This document shows, piece after piece, positions 15,900 to 24,377 of a stretch of 64,000 nt of DNA (its first letter is position 1; every line of letters begins with the position of its first letter). The notes below the pieces were generated by a model. It searched no databases, was not told where the DNA came from, and worked only from the letters and a program-made list of their open reading frames with translations. Source of the stretch: Minwuiaceae bacterium (GTDB lineage Bacteria; Pseudomonadota; Alphaproteobacteria; Minwuiales; Minwuiaceae); contig JANQEE010000039.1 in the NCBI GenBank assembly GCA_028278525.1, forward strand, positions 1-64,000, read 5' to 3'. The position numbers and the translations under genes were made by a program.

Positions 15900-16841
15900 C
15901 TATATCCAACCGCTACAACGGTACCAGTTCACCGTCCGGCCGAAGCCCTCGTCGATCATCACCGCCGGCCGCCAGTCGACCAGCCGCGTCAGCGGATTGT
16001 CGTGACAGACCCAGTCGCTGTGAAAGATCTCCCGCACCTTGCCCGGCGTGATCATCGGCGCCCCGCCGGTCAGGTAGGCCAGCCCGACATTGAGTCCTGC
16101 CAGCAGCCGCATCAAAGCGCGCGGCACTGGAAAACAGACGACACGGCGGCCGAACTGCTCGGCCCCGGCGGCCGCGAGGCGGCGCCAGGAATAGCCTTGC
16201 GTGCAGCCGTCGCTGATTTCGAAGGTGCCGCCGCCGGCAACCGGCGCGGCAAGAAGCGACAGGACCGCGGCGCAAAGATCGCCGACATAGATCAGCGACA
16301 TGCGCGCGCCGTCCAGGTTCGGCGCGGGCACCACGCCGTGCCGCATCAACCGGAACAGCTTCAGCGTCTCCCGGTCGCCCGGGCCGTAGATCACCGGCGG
16401 GCGCAGGATGGTCCACTGCAGCGCGCCGGCGCGATCGGCCAATTCGGTTTCGCCAAGCCGCTTGCTTGCGCCGTAGTCGGACAGTTCCGGCGTGCGCGCC
16501 GCCAGCGACGACAGATAAATCAGACGCGGCGGTGCCGTCTGCGCGGCGCAGGCCTCGGCCAGCAGGCCGGTGCCGTAACCGTTGACCCGGTCGAATTCGT
16601 CGCGCCCCGCCGCCTTGATCAGGCCGGCGCTGTGCACGACGTGGTCCACGCCGTCGACCAGACGGCGCAGGCTGTCGGCATCTTCCATCGATCCCGGAAC
16701 CGGCGTCACGCCTGCGGACGGCAAATCGGCGTCCGGCCGGCGCACCAGGGCGCGCACCTGCCATCCGGCCGCGACCAGCCGGTCGATCAAATGCCGACCG
16801 ACGAATCCGGTCGCACCGGTGACCGCGACAATGCCCGCCAT
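15900..16841 (-). CDS. cerR: NAD-dependent epimerase/dehydratase, probable CerR-like ceramide reductase
   Basis: The extended short-chain dehydrogenase has 313 aa. The dinucleotide motif TGATGFVG is at residues 8-15, the active-site YGASK follows ELSD near residue 135, and ILRPPVIYGPGD is the family's substrate loop. In Caulobacter a protein of this family (CerR) reduces the 3-keto group of the ceramide intermediate. The operon with an acyl-AMP ligase, next to ACP-SPT, supports the same role. It starts 3 bases after the stop of the ligase gene. Confidence 0.78.
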   Translation of the reverse strand: MAGIVAVTGATGFVGRHLIDRLVAAGWQVRALVRRPDADLPSAGVTPVPGSMEDADSLRRLVDGVDHVVHSAGLIKAAGRDEFDRVNGYGTGLLAEACAAQTAPPRLIYLSSLAARTPELSDYGASKRLGETELADRAGALQWTILRPPVIYGPGDRETLKLFRLMRHGVVPAPNLDGARMSLIYVGDLCAAVLSLLAAPVAGGGTFEISDGCTQGYSWRRLAAAGAEQFGRRVVCFPVPRALMRLLAGLNVGLAYLTGGAPMITPGKVREIFHSDWVCHDNPLTRLVDWRPAVMIDEGFGRTVNWYRCSGWI

Positions 16842-16844
16842 GGC

Positions 16845-18614
16845 TTAAGCCCCCGCCTGCGCCGTGACCGGCGCGCTGTCGGGAACCGCCGTATAAACGC
16901 CCGCCAGGTAACGGACCTTCGTCGCCGCCCGGCTGAGCTTGCCGGAAGACGTCATCGGCAGGCTGCGGTGCGGCGCCAGCACGACCGCGCAATCGACGCC
17001 CGCGGAATTCCGCACCACGGCGGCGACCGCCTGACGCAGCGCCTCGCGCTCGTCCGGGTCGCGCAGACGGCACTGCACGACAGTGACCACGGCTTCGTCG
17101 CCGTCCGCGCCGTCGACGGAGAACGCCGCGACATCGCCGCTGCGCACGCCTTCCAGGCTCTCCTCGACCGCCCATTCGATATCCTGCGGCCAGATGTTGC
17201 GGCCGTTGCAGATGATCAGGTCTTTAAGGCGGCCGGTCAGCACCACACCGCTTTCTATGGTGTAGGCAAGGTCGCCGGTATCGAACCAGCCGTCGGCCGA
17301 GCGCGCGGCCGCCGTCGCTTCCGGGTTGTCGAAGTAGCCCTCGGTGACGCTCGGCCCCTTCATCATCAGCCGGCCGACCCGGCGGTGCGGCAGTTGATTG
17401 CCCGCTTCGTCCCGGATCTGCAGGTCGTGGCCGGACATGGGATGGCCGCAAACGACGAAGGCGCGGGTGTGATCTTCCCGCGCGTCCGGCGACGCCTGTA
17501 CGGCGCGCCCGGTGCTTTCGTATTCCCGCAGGTCGATCGTGTCGGTCTCGAATTCCTCGTCCAGCGGGGCAAAGCTCACCGCCAGCGTCGATTCCGCCAG
17601 CCCATAGCTCGGCGTGAAGGCGCTGCGCTTGAAACCGTGTTGCCCGAACTGATCGGCGAACCGGTTCAGCACGTCCGCGCGCACCATGTCGCCGCCGATG
17701 CCGGCGACGCGCCAACTCGACAGGTCGAAGGACGCTTTGGCGCCCGCGCCGCCGGAGGCGCGGCGGACGCAGAGGTCGTAACCGAAGGTCGGGCTGAAGG
17801 CCAGCGTGCCCCGGTTTTCGGAAATCAGGGTCAGCCAGATCAGAGAACGGCGCGCGAAATCGGGCGTCGACAGATAATCGACCGACAGTTGAGACAGCAG
17901 CGGCGCGATGCAGAACCCGACCAGACCCATATCGTGGTAAAGCGGCAACCATGAGGTACAACGGTCACCGCCGCGCACGTCCAGCCCGTCGGTAATGATC
18001 GCCCGCGCATTGCTGGTTGCGGAAAGCTGGGAGACCATGACCCCCTTCGGATCGCTGGTGCTGCCGGACGAATACTGGATGTAGCAAGGATCGTCCTTGC
18101 CGAACGGCCGGAGCGCGCCGCTTTCCGGCAGCGCATCGAAATCGCCGGGCGCGCCGACCAGGGCAAGCGCCAGACCGTCCGTCGCTTCCCGCAGCATATC
18201 CGCCAGATCGTCGGAGGCGACCGCGGCAGAGGCGCCCGCCGCCTGCACCATGGTCCGCACGTGGCGAAGATAGCCTTCCTTGCCGCCCAGATTGATCGGC
18301 AACGGCACCGGCACGGGGACCAGACCGGCATACTGGCAGGCAAAGAAAAAGCGATGGAAATCCGGCGTGGTCTCGGCGACCAGCGCCACGCGCGCGCCGA
18401 CAGGCAGGCCCATGCCCGCAAGCCGCCGTCCCAGGGATACCGCCTGATCGCGCAGGTCGCGGTAAGGCAGGCTGCTCGTCAGCTCGCCGCGAACCGAATA
18501 ATAGTTGAAGCCCGTATCGCCACGCGCGGCCAGCTCGAGGCCGTCGATCAACGTCTCGAAGTCGCCGGGAACGAGCGGCAGCTTGGGGCTGGTCGTAGGA
18601 GTCGGTGAGGTCAT
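16845..18614 (-). CDS. fatty acyl-AMP ligase / acyl-ACP synthetase
   Basis: The ANL-superfamily enzyme has 589 aa. The phosphate loop is YIQYSSGSTSDPKGV, the acyl-AMP motif SWLPLYHDMGL is typical of FAAL enzymes, and GWFDTGDLAY plus LTGRLKDLIICNGRNIWPQDIE form the hinge and C-terminal domain. It should activate a free fatty acid with ATP and load it onto the dedicated ACP. The C-terminal part ends with TSSGKLSRAATK, containing the catalytic Lys region. It heads an operon with the CerR-like gene. The TGTAAC repeat at 18885 lies 270 bp upstream. Confidence 0.88.
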   Translation of the reverse strand: MTSPTPTTSPKLPLVPGDFETLIDGLELAARGDTGFNYYSVRGELTSSLPYRDLRDQAVSLGRRLAGMGLPVGARVALVAETTPDFHRFFFACQYAGLVPVPVPLPINLGGKEGYLRHVRTMVQAAGASAAVASDDLADMLREATDGLALALVGAPGDFDALPESGALRPFGKDDPCYIQYSSGSTSDPKGVMVSQLSATSNARAIITDGLDVRGGDRCTSWLPLYHDMGLVGFCIAPLLSQLSVDYLSTPDFARRSLIWLTLISENRGTLAFSPTFGYDLCVRRASGGAGAKASFDLSSWRVAGIGGDMVRADVLNRFADQFGQHGFKRSAFTPSYGLAESTLAVSFAPLDEEFETDTIDLREYESTGRAVQASPDAREDHTRAFVVCGHPMSGHDLQIRDEAGNQLPHRRVGRLMMKGPSVTEGYFDNPEATAAARSADGWFDTGDLAYTIESGVVLTGRLKDLIICNGRNIWPQDIEWAVEESLEGVRSGDVAAFSVDGADGDEAVVTVVQCRLRDPDEREALRQAVAAVVRNSAGVDCAVVLAPHRSLPMTSSGKLSRAATKVRYLAGVYTAVPDSAPVTAQAGA

Positions 18615-19193
18615 GGCTCAGGCCGCCCCATTCACGAACGCGCGGCATGCAGCGACACCGCGGCCATACGGAGATATGGCCCGCGGCGTGCGATGCCCGC
18701 ACGTCGAAACGACTGCCCAAAAACAAGACATCAAAACCAATCCAACCCTCGCGGACCTGCCCCTAGCCCGCAGCCTGAACGAAACGGAATGCCCCAATGC
18801 GCCCCATCGGGCAGAAGAGAGGGATCTCTACTACTGCCACGCGCTAGTTCTCTTATTGCAGCGCGAAACAGTCAATTAAACTCCTGTAACACTATGTAAC
18901 ACCTGGGGTTTCGCCCTGACGGCTGTGGCATTTTTGGGTCACGCGTTTGCAGCGCCGTCCGCAGAAATCTGCGCCGCCGGACGGCCGAATCGGCACGGCA
19001 AAACCCGCACAAATACTCGCTATACGATTATACCGACCGAGACGGCCTCGGCCCGAAAAGCCGATGGGCCATCGGCCGGTTTGCGCCCTGCCTCCATTGA
19101 TGATATCCCGGCGTCCGACGGTCGCCGGCCCTGATCGCCCGGACCGGGGCGCGGCTTTTTCAGGAAATAACGGCACCGCAGCAGATCGACATC
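18615..19193. promoter_or_regulatory. 579-bp divergent intergenic region
   Basis: This lies between the acyl-AMP ligase (minus) and the HAD phosphatase (plus). It contains the TGTAAC-N4-TGTAAC site at 18885-18900, preceded by an AT-rich patch (GTCAATTAAACTCC). Open frames here lack ribosome sites and recognisable domains, so I call no gene. Confidence 0.45.
18885..18900. promoter_or_regulatory. TGTAAC-N4-TGTAAC direct repeat in the ceramide island
   Basis: TGTAACACTATGTAAC has the same 10-bp period as the site at 14110. It is placed midway between the divergent acyl-AMP ligase and HAD genes and is a candidate site for the OmpR-type regulator at 2224. Confidence 0.55.
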
Positions 19194-19898
19194 ATGCGAC
19201 AAGGCACGGAGCATGCAATCGGTGATCACAGTGACCCGCGCCGCGTTGCCGCCCTGTTCGATCTCGACCGGACCATCACGCGCCAGGGCACCTTCACGCC
19301 GTTCCTGATGACGGTGGTGCGCAAGCACCCGGCCAAGGCCCTGCATGCCGTGCCGATCGCCGTCGCGGCGGTGCGCTACCGGCTTGGCCTGATCAGCCGC
19401 AAGCGCCTGAAGGAAATCATGCTCAAGCGGGTTCTCGGCGGTCTCGACCGGCAGGAAGTGTCGGCATACGCGGCCGCTTTTGTCGCCGACTGGTGCCGAA
19501 GCGGCCTGAGACCCGGCGCCCGGCGCGCCCTGGCGGACCATAAGGCCGCCGGTCACCTGCTGGTGCTGGCGACGGCCAGCATGGACTTCTACGCCGAAGA
19601 GTTCGGCCAGAAGCTCGGCTTCGACGCGGTGGTCGCGACCAAATCGGTCTGGGACGAGAACGGCCGCCTCAGCGGCCTGATCGACGGCGAGAACTGCTAC
19701 GGCGACGCCAAGCTGCGGGCTATTCAACAGGCCCTGCCGCGCCTCAGACGGGAATTCCGCCTGATCAGCTATTCCGACCACCATACCGACGCGCCGCTGC
19801 TGCGCTGGACCGACGCCGCGGTGGCCATCGAACCGACCCGCAAACTGCGCGCCATCGCCGACGCCGAAGGCTTCGAAACCCAGGACTGGGACCGCTAG
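19194..19898 (+). CDS. HAD-IB family phosphatase
   Basis: The protein has 234 aa. HAD motif I is FDLDRT (Asp23, Asp25), motif II VLATAS, and motif IV YSDHHTDAPLL; a helical cap lies between I and II. The family includes phosphoserine phosphatase and phosphatidylglycerophosphatase-like lipid phosphatases. A serine-supplying role or removal of a terminal phosphate from a ceramide head group would both fit the location. The ribosome site is weak, and a later ATG (19212 region) is possible but out of frame. It sits at the edge of the ceramide island. Confidence 0.75.
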   Translation: MRQGTEHAIGDHSDPRRVAALFDLDRTITRQGTFTPFLMTVVRKHPAKALHAVPIAVAAVRYRLGLISRKRLKEIMLKRVLGGLDRQEVSAYAAAFVADWCRSGLRPGARRALADHKAAGHLLVLATASMDFYAEEFGQKLGFDAVVATKSVWDENGRLSGLIDGENCYGDAKLRAIQQALPRLRREFRLISYSDHHTDAPLLRWTDAAVAIEPTRKLRAIADAEGFETQDWDR

Positions 19899-20299
19899 CG
19901 GGGCCCCACTGTCATTGCGAGCAAAGCGAAGCAATCTCGAAAAGCGGTGCACCGTCGTCCCGAAATCGCCACGGCGCTCCGCGCCTCGCGATGACAGTGA
20001 AGGTCTCAACGGGCAGTGCGGGCGGTACCATGGACCCTCGGATCAAGTCCGAGGGTGACGATTTTTGGAGAAGCCTCGATCAAAGCACAATCGTCATGCT
20101 CGGACTTGATCCGAGCATCCATGGGACGGTTTACGCAGCTTGAGCCGGGAGTGCGGCAGCAGCGCAAACTGAGTCAGCGACGAGCTGGATGGTTCAGATT
20201 GTCGAAGCCTCATACTGCGATTGTCGAAGGACAACCGTCATCAAGGACACAAAGCGCGGTCAGGAACCCACCAAGCTCCTCACTCCGAAGCCCATTTCC
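19899..20299. repeat. intergenic region with two interspersed palindromic repeats
   Basis: The first element (19908-19998) has arms ACTGTCATTGCGA and TCGCGATGACAGT. The second (20028-20124) has arms built from CTCGGATCAAGTCCGAG and CTCGGACTTGATCCGAG, bounded by CCATGGA and TCCATGG. Both are repeat types common between alphaproteobacterial genes. The remainder (20130-20299) shows no gene. Confidence 0.7.
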
Positions 20300-20344
20300 T
20301 TGACAACAAACCCATACTTCCATATTCTATCTATCAATTGATAG
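20300..20344 (+). promoter_or_regulatory. sigma70-like promoter with palindromic operator
   Basis: TTGACA at 20300-20305 and TATTCT at 20323-20328 are spaced 17 bp. The perfect palindrome CTATCAATTGATAG (20331-20344) sits over the expected start site. It precedes the PhyH-TetR operon, so the TetR protein is the natural candidate repressor. Confidence 0.65.
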
Positions 20345-20360
20345 AAAATCGGAACACGCT

Positions 20361-21176
20361 ATGACACATCCGATCGAGATAACCGCAGAAGACCGCGACG
20401 CTTACGCCCGCGACGGCGCGGTCTGCCTGCGCGGACTGTTCGACGACGCCTGGCTGGACCGGCTGCGCGTCGCCATCGACCGGGATATCGAAAAACCCGG
20501 TCCGATGGGCATGCGCTACGGCCGCAAGACCGACGAGGGCACGTTTTTCGGCGACATGTACATGTGGACCTACGATCCTGACTTTCGGGATTTCGCCCTG
20601 GAATCGCCGGCCGCCGAAATCGCCGGCGCGCTGATGGGATCAAAAAAGGTCAACCTGTTCTACGACCACCTGCTGGTGAAGGAACCGGGCAGCGAAAGCC
20701 TGACGCCCTGGCACCACGACCTGCCCTACTGGTGCGTCGAAGGTGACCAGGTGTGTTCGATCTGGCTGGCGCTCGACCCGGTGGACAAGACGTCCGGCGC
20801 GGTCGAGTTCGTGCGCGGCTCCCACCGCTGGGGCAAGCTGTTCCGGGCGCAGGACTTCCGCATGAAGACCATCTTCGCCGATCCGTCGTTGGAAGAAATC
20901 CCGGACATCGACGCCGACCGCGACTCTTACGAATTTCTCAGCTGGGATACCGAACCGGGCGACTGCATCGTGTTCCATGCCCTGACGGTGCATGGCGCGC
21001 CCGGCAACGCGGCCAGCGACCGGCGGCGGCGGGCGTTGTCGACCCGCTGGGCGGGAGACGATGCCGTGTACATCGAACGGCCGGCAATGTCGGAACCGCT
21101 GCGCGACCCGGGCCTGAAGCCAGGCGACCCGTTGGACAGCGAGCTGTTCCCGGTGGTGTGGCGCGGCGCCGCCTGA
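20361..21176 (+). CDS. phytanoyl-CoA dioxygenase (PhyH) family protein
   Basis: The Fe(II)/2-oxoglutarate dioxygenase has 271 aa. The iron ligands His and Asp are in TPWHHDLPYW, and the distal His and 2-oxoglutarate Arg region is in FHALTVHGAPGN..RRRALSTRWAGDD. It hydroxylates an unknown small molecule. It is transcribed from a strong-looking promoter with a palindromic operator and followed 7 bases later by a TetR gene, so expression is probably inducible by the substrate or a related ligand. Confidence 0.88.
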   Translation: MTHPIEITAEDRDAYARDGAVCLRGLFDDAWLDRLRVAIDRDIEKPGPMGMRYGRKTDEGTFFGDMYMWTYDPDFRDFALESPAAEIAGALMGSKKVNLFYDHLLVKEPGSESLTPWHHDLPYWCVEGDQVCSIWLALDPVDKTSGAVEFVRGSHRWGKLFRAQDFRMKTIFADPSLEEIPDIDADRDSYEFLSWDTEPGDCIVFHALTVHGAPGNAASDRRRRALSTRWAGDDAVYIERPAMSEPLRDPGLKPGDPLDSELFPVVWRGAA

Positions 21177-21183
21177 ACCTGCC

Positions 21184-21804
21184 ATGAGCGTATCCGTTCA
21201 ATCGACAGTCGCACGCAAGCCCGCCGGCAAGCGTGAGGTTACCCGGCGGCGCGTGATCGACGCCGCGGCGGCGGAATTCGCCGAGCATGGCTATCACGGC
21301 GGCAGTACGCGCGGCATCGCCGACCGCTTAGGGATGAAACAGGGCAGCCTCTACTACCACTTCAAGTCGAAGGAAGCCGCCCTGGAGGAGGTCTGCCGCG
21401 TCGGCGTCGGCGAATTCGCGGACGGGCTGGAGGCCATCCTCCATAAGGAACAGAATTCGACGGAGCGGTTGCGCGCGGCGGTCGCCAATCATCTGACGCC
21501 GCTGCTCGACAAGTCCGACTATGTCCGCGTCTTCCTGTTCGAACGCCAGCATCTGCCGCGCGACCAGCGCGGCGAAGTGGCGCGCCTGTCGCGGCGGTAC
21601 GAGGCGCTGTTGCGTTGGATGTTCGAGGACGGCATCACCGCCGACGCGTTCCCGCCGCGCCTCGACAGCGGGCACGCCGTCCTCGTCTTTATCGGCGCCT
21701 GCAATATGGTCGCCGCCACCTACGGCCGGCCGGCACCGGAACAGCTCGACGAGCTGATGGACGGTGTTGCCGACCTGCTACTCGGCGGCCTGCTCAGGCG
21801 CTAG
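21184..21804 (+). CDS. TetR-family transcriptional regulator
   Basis: The protein has 206 aa. The N-terminal helix-turn-helix is RRRVIDAAAAEFAEHGYHGGSTRGIADRLGMKQGSLYYHFKSKEAAL at about 20-65, written here only by its key parts RGIADRLG and SLYYHFKSKE. A helical ligand domain follows. It is cotranscribed with the PhyH gene and likely binds the palindrome at 20331. It converges on the GST gene with 3 bases between stops. Confidence 0.9.
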   Translation: MSVSVQSTVARKPAGKREVTRRRVIDAAAAEFAEHGYHGGSTRGIADRLGMKQGSLYYHFKSKEAALEEVCRVGVGEFADGLEAILHKEQNSTERLRAAVANHLTPLLDKSDYVRVFLFERQHLPRDQRGEVARLSRRYEALLRWMFEDGITADAFPPRLDSGHAVLVFIGACNMVAATYGRPAPEQLDELMDGVADLLLGGLLRR

Positions 21805-21807
21805 GCA

Positions 21808-22416
21808 TCAGGCCCGCGCGGTCGGGCGCGACGCCACCGACTTGAACCAGCGGATCAGGTTGCCGCATTCCTCCGGGATCGGCGTGCCTGTGTTCTTACC
21901 GAGCAGGAAGCCGCATTGCGCCGTGATGTCGGCGATGGTGTAGCGGTCTCCGGCGATGAATTCGCGCTCGGCCAGTTCCTTATCCAGCCAACGCATGCGG
22001 CCGCCGGCGTTCTCGCGGCAGAGTTGGCCGAAATCGGGCACCTGCGGGTTGCGGCCGGCCCACATCTCGTGGGTGTGGCGGAACGCCATCGCCATCGGGA
22101 ACATCAGTTCGAATTCCATCCGGCGGTTCCACATCTCGACCTGGGCCCGTTCCAGCGCGGTGCTGCCGAACAGGTTCGGTTCAGGGTGCAGTTCCTCGAA
22201 GTAACGGCAGATCGCGACCGACTCGGTCAGGATGGTGCCGTCGTCCAATTCCAGCACCGGCAGGGTGCCCATCGGGTTGATCGCCAGGAATTCGGGCGTC
22301 CGGTTCTCGCCCTTCATCATGTCGACCTCCACCATCGGGACCTCGACGCCCTTCTCGGCCAGGAAAATACGCACGCGCCGCGGGTTCATGCCGGCGCCGA
22401 GGTTGTAAAGCTTCAT
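21808..22416 (-). CDS. glutathione S-transferase
   Basis: The protein has 202 aa. The thioredoxin-fold N-terminal domain has MKLYNLGAGMNPRRVRIFLAEKG, NPMGTLPVLELDDGTILTESVAI (cis-Pro and the ES glutathione-binding motif). A helical C-terminal domain contains the N-cap motif GDRYTIADIT. The catalytic Ser/Cys position near residue 10 is taken by M-N-P, so the active nucleophile is unclear. The substrate is unknown. It is followed upstream by another GST-fold gene on the same strand. Confidence 0.88.
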   Translation of the reverse strand: MKLYNLGAGMNPRRVRIFLAEKGVEVPMVEVDMMKGENRTPEFLAINPMGTLPVLELDDGTILTESVAICRYFEELHPEPNLFGSTALERAQVEMWNRRMEFELMFPMAMAFRHTHEMWAGRNPQVPDFGQLCRENAGGRMRWLDKELAEREFIAGDRYTIADITAQCGFLLGKNTGTPIPEECGNLIRWFKSVASRPTARA

Positions 22417-22434
22417 GTCTTGCCTCCAGGGTTT

Positions 22435-23469
22435 CTAATTGGTCGCGGTAAGGATGTCCCAGCAGCCGGTCTCTTCCAGCACCCCCCGCGTGCGCCGGAG
22501 CGGTTCGCCCTCCAGCGCGCCGAGCCGCCGTCGTAAATCGTCCAGGCATTTCAACTGATAGCGGAAAACGCCCTGTGCATAGGGTCGTTCCCAAATTTTA
22601 AGCTCGACCCCCTCCCTACCCCCCCGGATCGCCGCCGCGTTGGCCGCCAGGAACGGCAGATACACTTCCCCCGCCATACGCAGCAGCCCGACCGTCGCGT
22701 CCGACAGCGCCGCGTCGGCCGGCAGCCATTCACCCTCGATGCCCGACGCGTCGTCCAACTGCCGCACCCACGATTCGGTCCGCTGCGCCGTCTCCCGCAT
22801 AATCGCCATCGGCGTCGGGTCGGTCGCCAACGTCTTCAACTGCCCGAACAGCCCGAAATCCGCCAGCGCCGGCCGCGAGCCGAACAGATACGCATGCAGG
22901 CCGACATGGCCTTCCAACAGCCTAAGCAGGCGGCGGTAGGTCTCCTCGATCACCGGCGCGTTCTCCGGCGTGCAGCCGACCAGCGCCATCCGCCCGATCT
23001 GCCGGTCCGCAAACTCCCGCGCCGCCTCGGCCCGCGCCGCGCCGGTCAGGTCGGGAAAAAAATCATCGGCGATCCAAAGCCCGGCATAGTCGATGTCCGC
23101 CGCGTAGGCCCAGCGGTAATGGAACATCATCTTGGTGCACCATTCGTCGGCCATGTCTTCGATCAGGTGACTGAGGAACGCGTGTCCCGGATCGTCCGGC
23201 ACGATCGACCGCTGGCCGGGATGGCGCTCTTCCAGGTCGTAGGCGATGGGCGTGCTATCGACGCGTTCGCCGCCATCCGGGTAGCGCAGTATGGGGATCA
23301 GGGCCGGTTTGATGTGCGCCACCTGGTGCCGGTTACGGTCGGTCCGCAAAACCCAGTCGAACGCCAGCCGCCGGTAGCGCATGATCGCCCGCAGCTTCAT
23401 CGAATAGGGCGAGCCGTTAGAGCCGATCAGGCGATAGCGACCGTCGTTGTCCGAAACTAAATTCGCCAT
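22435..23469 (-). CDS. GST-fold protein (glutathione S-transferase-like)
   Basis: The protein has 344 aa from the ATG at 23469, which has GGAGGC just upstream. The thioredoxin-like N-terminus reads LIGSNGSPYSMKLRAIMRYRRL, then IPILRYPDGGERVDSTPIAYDLEER. The long C-terminal region (LIEDMADEWCTKMMFHYRW; HAYLFGSRPALADFGLFGQL) is the helical GST domain with the D-x-G-L-x-G motif typical of this subgroup. It is longer than classical GSTs. The substrate is unknown. It forms a two-gene unit with the GST downstream. Confidence 0.8.
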   Translation of the reverse strand: MANLVSDNDGRYRLIGSNGSPYSMKLRAIMRYRRLAFDWVLRTDRNRHQVAHIKPALIPILRYPDGGERVDSTPIAYDLEERHPGQRSIVPDDPGHAFLSHLIEDMADEWCTKMMFHYRWAYAADIDYAGLWIADDFFPDLTGAARAEAAREFADRQIGRMALVGCTPENAPVIEETYRRLLRLLEGHVGLHAYLFGSRPALADFGLFGQLKTLATDPTPMAIMRETAQRTESWVRQLDDASGIEGEWLPADAALSDATVGLLRMAGEVYLPFLAANAAAIRGGREGVELKIWERPYAQGVFRYQLKCLDDLRRRLGALEGEPLRRTRGVLEETGCWDILTATN

Positions 23470-23580
23470 TTTTGCCTCCCGCTCCGCTGGAGGCGAGAGT
23501 TTACCCCGCCATCGTGACAGGCTGAAAGCCCTGGCCGATAATGAGCGTCCGAAACAGCGGCAACACGGGAGCGAAGCGTC

Positions 23581-24369
23581 ATGGACTACCAAAACATTCT
23601 GTTCGAGGTGAGCGACGGTGTCGGCCGCATTACCCTGAACCGGCCGGACGCGGCCAACGGCATGGACCTCGCCATGATGAAGGAGCTGCATCACGCCGCC
23701 AACGCCTGCGACCAGGACGACGCGGTGCGCGCGGTGCTGATCACCGGCGCGGGCAAGATGTTCAGCGCCGGCGGCGACCTGAAATCGTTCATATCGGCCG
23801 GCGACAATCTGGGCGCGATGCTGCCCCAGATGACCACCTTCTTCCACGGCGCGGTGTCGCTGCTGAACCGGATGGATGCGCCGGTGGTGACCGCGATCAA
23901 CGGCACGGCGGCCGGCGGGGGCTTAAGCTTCGGCATCTCCGGCGACATCGTGCTGGCGGCGGAAAGCGCCAAATTCACCCTGGCCTACACCGCGGCGGGG
24001 CTGTCGCCGGACGGCAGCTCCAGCTACTTCCTGCCGCGCCTGGTCGGCATGCGCCGCGCCAAGGAACTGCTGCTGACCAACCGGGTGCTGACGGCGGCCG
24101 AGGCGGAAGCCTACGGCATGGTCGACCGGGTGGTGCCGGACGACGAGTTGATGGCGCAGGCGGAAAAGATGGCGCTCGGCTTCGCGGCCGGGCCGACCCG
24201 GGCCTACGGCGCGGTCAAACGGCTGCTGAACGGCACCTTCTCCGAGAGCCTGGAAACCCAGATGGAGATGGAGGCGCGCACCATCAATGCGCTGGCGCAA
24301 GGCCCGGACGGCCGCGAGGGCGTCGCCGCGTTCGCAGAGAAACGGAAGCCAGATTTCAGAGGCCAGTAG
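23581..24369 (+). CDS. enoyl-CoA hydratase/isomerase family protein
   Basis: The crotonase-fold enzyme has 262 aa. ITLNRPDAANGMDLAMM, TGAGKMFSAGGDLKSF (oxyanion Gly) and ITAINGTAAGGGLSFGISGDIVLAAESAKF (second oxyanion loop) are present. The usual catalytic Glu positions are replaced around TAAGLSPDGSSSYFLPRLVG, where Asp is retained (SPDGSS), as in isomerase/dehalogenase subgroups. GGGAGCG precedes the ATG. It probably acts on an acyl-CoA in fatty acid or aromatic breakdown. Confidence 0.9.
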   Translation: MDYQNILFEVSDGVGRITLNRPDAANGMDLAMMKELHHAANACDQDDAVRAVLITGAGKMFSAGGDLKSFISAGDNLGAMLPQMTTFFHGAVSLLNRMDAPVVTAINGTAAGGGLSFGISGDIVLAAESAKFTLAYTAAGLSPDGSSSYFLPRLVGMRRAKELLLTNRVLTAAEAEAYGMVDRVVPDDELMAQAEKMALGFAAGPTRAYGAVKRLLNGTFSESLETQMEMEARTINALAQGPDGREGVAAFAEKRKPDFRGQ

Positions 24370-24377
24370 AAGCTGAA

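Noticed and set aside
16002-17954. 650-codon plus-strand frame opposite the CerR-like and acyl-AMP ligase genes
   Set aside because: No domain, Arg/Gly/Pro-rich composition and full overlap with two well-supported genes.
18693-18899. Small plus-strand frames in the 18615-19193 gap
   Set aside because: No ribosome site or domain; composition resembles a non-coding promoter region.
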